Made by a program: the position numbers and the translations under genes
Notes under the pieces: generated by a model
What the model saw: only the letters and a program-made list of their open reading frames with translations
Databases searched by the model: none
What the model was told of the DNA's origin: nothing
NCBI GenBank assembly: GCA_007859745.1
Contig: SMLU01000001.1
Coordinates: 2,232,001-2,296,000, forward strand
From: Phycisphaerae bacterium RAS1
GTDB lineage: Bacteria; Planctomycetota; Phycisphaerae; UBA1845; Fen-1342
Direction of reading: 5' to 3'
Length of the DNA: 64,000 bases
Part shown: piece by piece, positions 60,322 to 64,000 of the stretch
Layout: each line of letters begins with the position of its first letter
Position numbering within the stretch: position 1 is the first letter of the stretch

Positions 60322-60900
60322 TCAGCGCGCGCCCGGACGCGAGGCGGTCGGCGCGCCGGCCGTCGCCGGCTGTGTCGCGGACGTCGCCAGAAGAGCCACG
60401 TCGCCGGCGTAGCGGCGCTCGAACGCGTGAACTTCCGCGCCGTCTTCAAGCGTGAGCGCCGTTCCCTCGATCGTCGTTCCATCGTCCAGTTGGAGTTTCA
60501 GCTCCACGCGCACACGCCGCGGCTGGAGCAGCACGTTCTTCAGCCGCACGTCCCCTCCAACGACGCAGGACTTGCCCGCCAGCGCTCCGACCACCTGCAC
60601 AAAGAACCCGCCGCAGCCATCCGGCGGAGGTGAGTAACCCGTGACGGCGCCGCAGGCCCGAAGATAGAGCAGGAAATCCCGCGGCCCGTCCTTGGCGCCC
60701 GGCAGCGGCAGCGCGATGAGCACGCTCGTTCGCGAACCGTCGGCGGCGTGATAGGCCCAGTCGCTCTCGAGCCGCATCTGCTGCTGCCGCGGCGGGGCGA
60801 GCGGCTGGCAAACGTCCAGTTTCGCGTGCGAGGAACAGCCCGAGAGCAGCGGAATGACGGCCAGGGATAATCTGACCCGTGCGCGACGTGGCATCCACAT
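60322..60900 (-). CDS. Hypothetical lipoprotein
   Basis: A 192-residue lipoprotein candidate with a basic N-terminus (MPRRARVRLSLA), hydrophobic stretch and lipobox PLLSGCSS. The mature part is beta-like with 5 Cys. No family recognised. Starts at 60900 or 60894 (MPRRAR) are both possible, and neither has a strong ribosome binding site. Convergent with the M24 gene. Confidence 0.65.
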   Translation of the reverse strand: MWMPRRARVRLSLAVIPLLSGCSSHAKLDVCQPLAPPRQQQMRLESDWAYHAADGSRTSVLIALPLPGAKDGPRDFLLYLRACGAVTGYSPPPDGCGGFFVQVVGALAGKSCVVGGDVRLKNVLLQPRRVRVELKLQLDDGTTIEGTALTLEDGAEVHAFERRYAGDVALLATSATQPATAGAPTASRPGAR

Positions 60901-60948
60901 GTTTCGTAGCATACGGGCCGTCCGCACGGGCCGCCAAGGATGAAGTAC

Positions 60949-61022
60949 GAAGTCAGAAGTCAGAAGTCAGAGTTGAAGAGTTGCACAGGCGGTCGCTTTC
61001 ACTTCTGACTTCTGACTTCTGA
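60949..61022. repeat. Inverted repeat of GAAGTCA heptamers
   Basis: GAAGTCAGAAGTCAGAAGTC at 60949 faces its complement ending 61022, each arm being three tandem GAAGTCA units. It lies between divergent genes, about 35 bases before the permease start. Confidence 0.8.
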
Positions 61023-61056
61023 GTAATGACTTCATAGAGTATCGTCCATCGCACGC

Positions 61057-61842
61057 ATGCGTCACCTTCGCCTGATCGCGCTCTTCGCCCGCGTCAGCCT
61101 CCAGAACGAGGCCGCCTATCGTTTCGATTTTTTCCTGAAGCTCGGCGTCGCGGTCGCGCAGCTCGTGGGCGAGCTGTTCAGCCTGTGGGTCATTTTCTCC
61201 AACACGCGCAGCGTCGCCGGCTGGAGCGCTGCGGAGGTCGTCGTCCTGCTGGGCGTCTTCCGCATGATGGTCGGCATCATCGGCGCGTTCGTCGCCCCGA
61301 ACATGCGCCGGATCATGGAGGACATCCGCAACGGCACGCTCGACTTCGTGCTCACCAAGCCGATCGACAGCCAGTTCTACGTGACGTTCCGCCAGATGCT
61401 GGTGTGGCGCGCCGTGGACACCGTGCTGGGGTTGGGGCTGGCGGTCGCCGGGGCCGTGGCGATGGCCCGCAGTGTGCCGCCGCTGCACGTCGTCTACTTC
61501 CTGCTGATGCTGGCCGCCGGGGCGGTCGTGATCTACTCGTTCTGGCTGATCCTGGCCACGAGCGTGTTCTGGTTCACGCGGATCGACAACATCGAGATGG
61601 TCTTCTGGAACGTGTTTGAAGCCGGTCGCTACCCGATCGACATCTACCGCCCATGGGTCCGCTGGACGCTCACGTTCCTGATTCCGCTCGCCTTCCTGAC
61701 GACGTTCCCGGCCGCGGCGCTGGTCGGCAAGGCCACACCCTACGGCCTGCTGGCGGGCGCCGTCGTAGCGCCGGCGATGCTGCTGCTTGCGTCGTGGTTC
61801 TGGCGCTTCGGGCTGCGGCGCTACAGCGGTGCGTCGGCGTAG
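61057..61842 (+). CDS. ABC-2 type transporter permease
   Basis: A 261-residue membrane protein with six hydrophobic segments (for example FFLKLGVAVAQLVGELFSLWVIF, VDTVLGLGLAVAGAVAMA, VVYFLLMLAAGAVVIYSFWLILATSVFWF, LLAGAVVAPAMLLLASWFW). It has the family-type segment VGIIGAFVAPNMRRIMEDIRNGTLDFVLTKPIDSQFYV, found in ABC-2 export permeases of the DUF990-related group. The ATPase and any second permease are not next to it. The substrate is unknown. Confidence 0.85.
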   Translation: MRHLRLIALFARVSLQNEAAYRFDFFLKLGVAVAQLVGELFSLWVIFSNTRSVAGWSAAEVVVLLGVFRMMVGIIGAFVAPNMRRIMEDIRNGTLDFVLTKPIDSQFYVTFRQMLVWRAVDTVLGLGLAVAGAVAMARSVPPLHVVYFLLMLAAGAVVIYSFWLILATSVFWFTRIDNIEMVFWNVFEAGRYPIDIYRPWVRWTLTFLIPLAFLTTFPAAALVGKATPYGLLAGAVVAPAMLLLASWFWRFGLRRYSGASA

Positions 61843-61860
61843 GAGCCTGTGAACTTCTTC

Positions 61861-61924
61861 GGGTGGAACGGGCATCTTGCCCGTTGATGGCCGCACAGGA
61901 CGGGCGAGACGCCCGTCCCACCCC
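61861..61924. repeat. Hairpin repeat, GGTGGAACGGGCATCTTGCC type
   Basis: Almost identical to 8690-8754, with the same two stems and outer GGGTGG/CCACCC ends. It lies between convergent genes. Confidence 0.8.
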
Positions 61925-61929
61925 AATCT

Positions 61930-63717
61930 CTATGGCTTCTTCTTTTCCCCGTCAGCCGCCTTGCCGCCGCCGAGGCCCGCCAGCCGTTCAAAGTACTCGC
62001 GCACCACGCGGTCATACTGCCGCGGCACCGGCTCGCGTTCGACCGCGTCTTCCGCCTCGCGGATCGCGGAGCGGATGGCCTCGCGCGCGTCGGCGGCCGC
62101 TTCGCCGCGCATCTGGGCGCCGTCGATGAGCGTCTGGCCGATGACTTCGCCGCCCTGCAGCTTCACATTTGCCTTGGACGGGTCGTACGAATGAGCCTTC
62201 TTTTCCTTGCCGATGCGCGAGCCGTACCCCAGGCCCGCACCCGACCCCTGCCCGCCTTCGCCCGGCCGGTCTCCTGGTTTATTGCAGAATCCGCCCTTGC
62301 ACACGCCCGAGCGGAGCTTGTCCAGCTCGGACAACTGCGACTGCAGCTCGTTCATCATCTGCTCGGACATCTCCATCTCGGAGAGCTGTCCGGCCGCCTC
62401 GGAGAGCGCGGCGGAGGCGTCGCCCGCGTTGTCGGCGTCGCCGTCGCCGCCGTCCTCTTTCTTCATGGCGTTGGCCGCCTGCGCCAGCGCCTTTGACAGG
62501 CTCTTGCACTTCTCCTCGCCCGATTTGCACTGCTGCATCTTCTTGGCCAGCTCCTCCAGCTTCTCCGCGTTCAGGCCGCGGGCCGAGAGCTCCTTCTTCA
62601 GCGCGTCGGCGGCCTGTTTCGGATCCATGTTCTTAAGCTGGTCGAGCAGCTTCTGGGCGTCTTCCTTCGAGAGGCCGGCCTTGTTCTCCAGTTCCTTCTT
62701 CATCTGCTCGGCGGCGCTGAGCTTGGAAAGCTCGTCGCTGAGCTTGGCGAGCTTCTCCTGAAGCTCGGCGGCTTTCTGCTTGGCCTGCGGATCGCCGCTG
62801 CGGGCGGCTTCCTCCAGCTTTTTCTGCAGTTCGCCGATCGCCTGTTTGGCCGATTCCATGTCGCCCGAAGCGAGTGATTCGGCCAGCTTGGACGCCGGGT
62901 CGTCGCCTTTGCGTTGCTCGAGCTGCGCCAGGAGCTTCTGCGCATCCTTCAACCCCTCCAGCTCGCCCTCTTCCTTTTTCTTCTGCAGTTGCTCCGCAAT
63001 GCTGTCGATTTTCTTGGCGGCCTCGCGGCGGACGTCGTCGGGCGTGACGGGTTGCTTCTCCGGCAGTTCCAGCGGCGGCACGTCGAGCGAGAGGTCCTTC
63101 AAATCCGGATTCGACTCGACCATCTCCTTGACCTTGTTGAGACGGTCGTTGAGCTCCTTCCTGATGTTCTCCTGCTCGATCTTGGCCGCCTCGCGGATTT
63201 CGGCGGCGGGCTCGTTCGAGTCGTCCTTTTCGCCGGCCAGCAGGTTCAAACTCGGCATGAAGAAGCCCAGCAGGACCGCGGCCGCGACGGCGGCGCCCGA
63301 CCAGGGCAATATCTCGGGCGAGCGATATGGAAGATGAGCGCGAACCGTGACGCGGGCGGCGGCCGCCTCCGCGTCGACGCGCGTGGCGGCGGCGAATTCA
63401 TCCGCGCCGAGGCAATTGCAGTACAGGGCCGAACTGATGCGCTCCTTCAGCCCCGCCGCGCGGTCGAGCTCGACCGCGGCACGCAGCGCATCAGCCCGCG
63501 CCAAAAGCGTGCCCACCACCGCGATCAAAAGCCCCACAAGGCCCGCCCCGGCCACGCTCCACCCCAGCGGAATCCCGAGCACAAACGCCCGTTCCACCAG
63601 CCAGAGAACAGACCACCCCGCGGCGGCCAGCAGTACGCCGAACGCGGCCCGGTGAAAAAAAACATTCGTATTCAGCCGGCGGCGGGCGCGGCCGACCTGG
63701 AGTTCGAGCGTGGACAT
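61930..63717 (-). CDS. Membrane-anchored coiled-coil protein
   Basis: A 595-residue protein. N-terminus: MSTLELQVGRARRRLN, then two close transmembrane helices (AAFGVLLAAAGWSVLWLVERA, WSVAGAGLVGLLIAVVGTLLA) and a third near residue 140 (GAAVAAAVLLGFFMPSLNLLAG). The rest is a long Glu/Lys/Ala/Leu-rich coiled coil (EEARRSGDPQAKQKAAELQEKLAKL...), followed by a Gly-rich, Cys-containing segment (GVCKGGFCNKPGDRPGEGGQGSG) and a basic tail. This build is common in planctomycetes but the function is unknown. The ATG at 63717 has GGAG 6 bases upstream. Confidence 0.8.
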   Translation of the reverse strand: MSTLELQVGRARRRLNTNVFFHRAAFGVLLAAAGWSVLWLVERAFVLGIPLGWSVAGAGLVGLLIAVVGTLLARADALRAAVELDRAAGLKERISSALYCNCLGADEFAAATRVDAEAAAARVTVRAHLPYRSPEILPWSGAAVAAAVLLGFFMPSLNLLAGEKDDSNEPAAEIREAAKIEQENIRKELNDRLNKVKEMVESNPDLKDLSLDVPPLELPEKQPVTPDDVRREAAKKIDSIAEQLQKKKEEGELEGLKDAQKLLAQLEQRKGDDPASKLAESLASGDMESAKQAIGELQKKLEEAARSGDPQAKQKAAELQEKLAKLSDELSKLSAAEQMKKELENKAGLSKEDAQKLLDQLKNMDPKQAADALKKELSARGLNAEKLEELAKKMQQCKSGEEKCKSLSKALAQAANAMKKEDGGDGDADNAGDASAALSEAAGQLSEMEMSEQMMNELQSQLSELDKLRSGVCKGGFCNKPGDRPGEGGQGSGAGLGYGSRIGKEKKAHSYDPSKANVKLQGGEVIGQTLIDGAQMRGEAAADAREAIRSAIREAEDAVEREPVPRQYDRVVREYFERLAGLGGGKAADGEKKKP

Positions 63718-63834
63718 TCGCATCTCCGCGGGCCGGCGGGCGCCCGTACATCCTCAGAATGGTAGTATCGGCGACCGCCGGCCTCCATGACAACGCAAAT
63801 CGCGGGTGACGCTTTCTTAGAGTGAGACCAGAGG

Positions 63835-63991
63835 TCTTGCCAGGCTCGGCGGGCATATCTGTCCGAACCCGCCGCGCCAAGCGGCGGGGTGACGTCCCCG
63901 CGCCTGTGTGACGTCGACCGCCGACGAGCATCACCCCGCCGCTTGGCGCGGCGGGTTCGGAAAGGCCGGCCGGCCGGCGGCGTCTGGCAAA
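63835..63991. mobile_element. MITE-like double-hairpin element, full-length copy
   Basis: Left end TCTTGCCAGGCTCGGCGGGC, opposed palindromic arms, right end GGCCGGCGGCGTCTGGCAAAA. The two ends are imperfect inverted repeats (TTGCCAG / CTGGCAA). With 30007-30163 this is the best-defined copy. The region 63718-63834 has no gene. Confidence 0.8.
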
Positions 63992-64000
63992 ATGTTGGCC

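Overview
The window is about 64 kb of GC-rich chromosome, most likely from a planctomycete and probably of the Phycisphaerae type. The pointers are dockerin-like tails with the core NCDG-x-VDVLDIN in three secreted proteins, PEP-CTERM-like C-termini, several secreted pseudopilins with an H-x(8-9)-DG motif, an ECF sigma factor beside a Ser/Thr kinase with TPR repeats, and lpxB, which implies a lipid A outer membrane. The genus cannot be named from this alone. There is no CRISPR array, prophage or rRNA. Two tRNA genes, Arg(ACG) and Leu(GAG), lie at 34.3-34.5 kb.

Layout. 0-1.8 kb: 5' part of a secreted DUF4139-like protein. 2.1-7.3 kb: a small island (hicAB, DUF5678, a retropepsin-DUF5677 fusion, a hicA remnant and a second hicB) between a broken duplicate of the glycyl-tRNA synthetase 5' end and the intact gene. 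7.5-20.1 kb: housekeeping and sugar genes (cysteine synthase family, GH31, DUF2752, DUF72, lpxB, GH3 beta-glucosidase, GDP-fucose synthase). 20.3-24.0 kb: a promoter, a cobalamin riboswitch and three tightly spaced genes for surface proteins. 24.4-30 kb: rpsA, a TraB/GumN protein, an MFS transporter and a LOG-family protein. 30-36.4 kb: beta-helix, PEP-CTERM and dockerin-like exoproteins around the tRNA pair. 36.4-38.2 kb: a REP-associated tyrosine transposase (RAYT) flanked by two large arrays of its probable REP palindromes. 38.2-48 kb: a Cys-rich secreted protein, a pseudopilin with a zinc-ribbon partner, a sigma-54 activator, a thioredoxin-like protein, a TldD-family protein, small lipoproteins and a DinB-like protein. 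48-57.3 kb: a Gly-rich HAF-repeat lipoprotein, a kinase-TPR protein and an ECF sigma factor on the minus strand, with a small lipoprotein and an M23 peptidase divergent from them. 57.5-64 kb: an atypical pseudopilin, an M24 peptidase, a lipoprotein, an ABC-2 permease and a long coiled-coil membrane protein.

The intergenic space is unusually full of palindromic repeats of several unrelated families. The main ones are a roughly 160-bp MITE-like double hairpin present in at least eight places, four or five sequence families of palindromes with a GTAG tetranucleotide at the 5' foot (the REP signature), a hairpin family with the arm GAACGCGAAGCGCAAGCGAG, and several simple tandem repeats.

The most interesting items are the cobalamin riboswitch operon, which has no recognisable transporter and encodes a beta-propeller, a PEP-CTERM-like surface protein and a pseudopilin; the RAYT with its REP arrays; and the toxin-antitoxin/retropepsin island placed behind a copied glyS promoter and 5' end.
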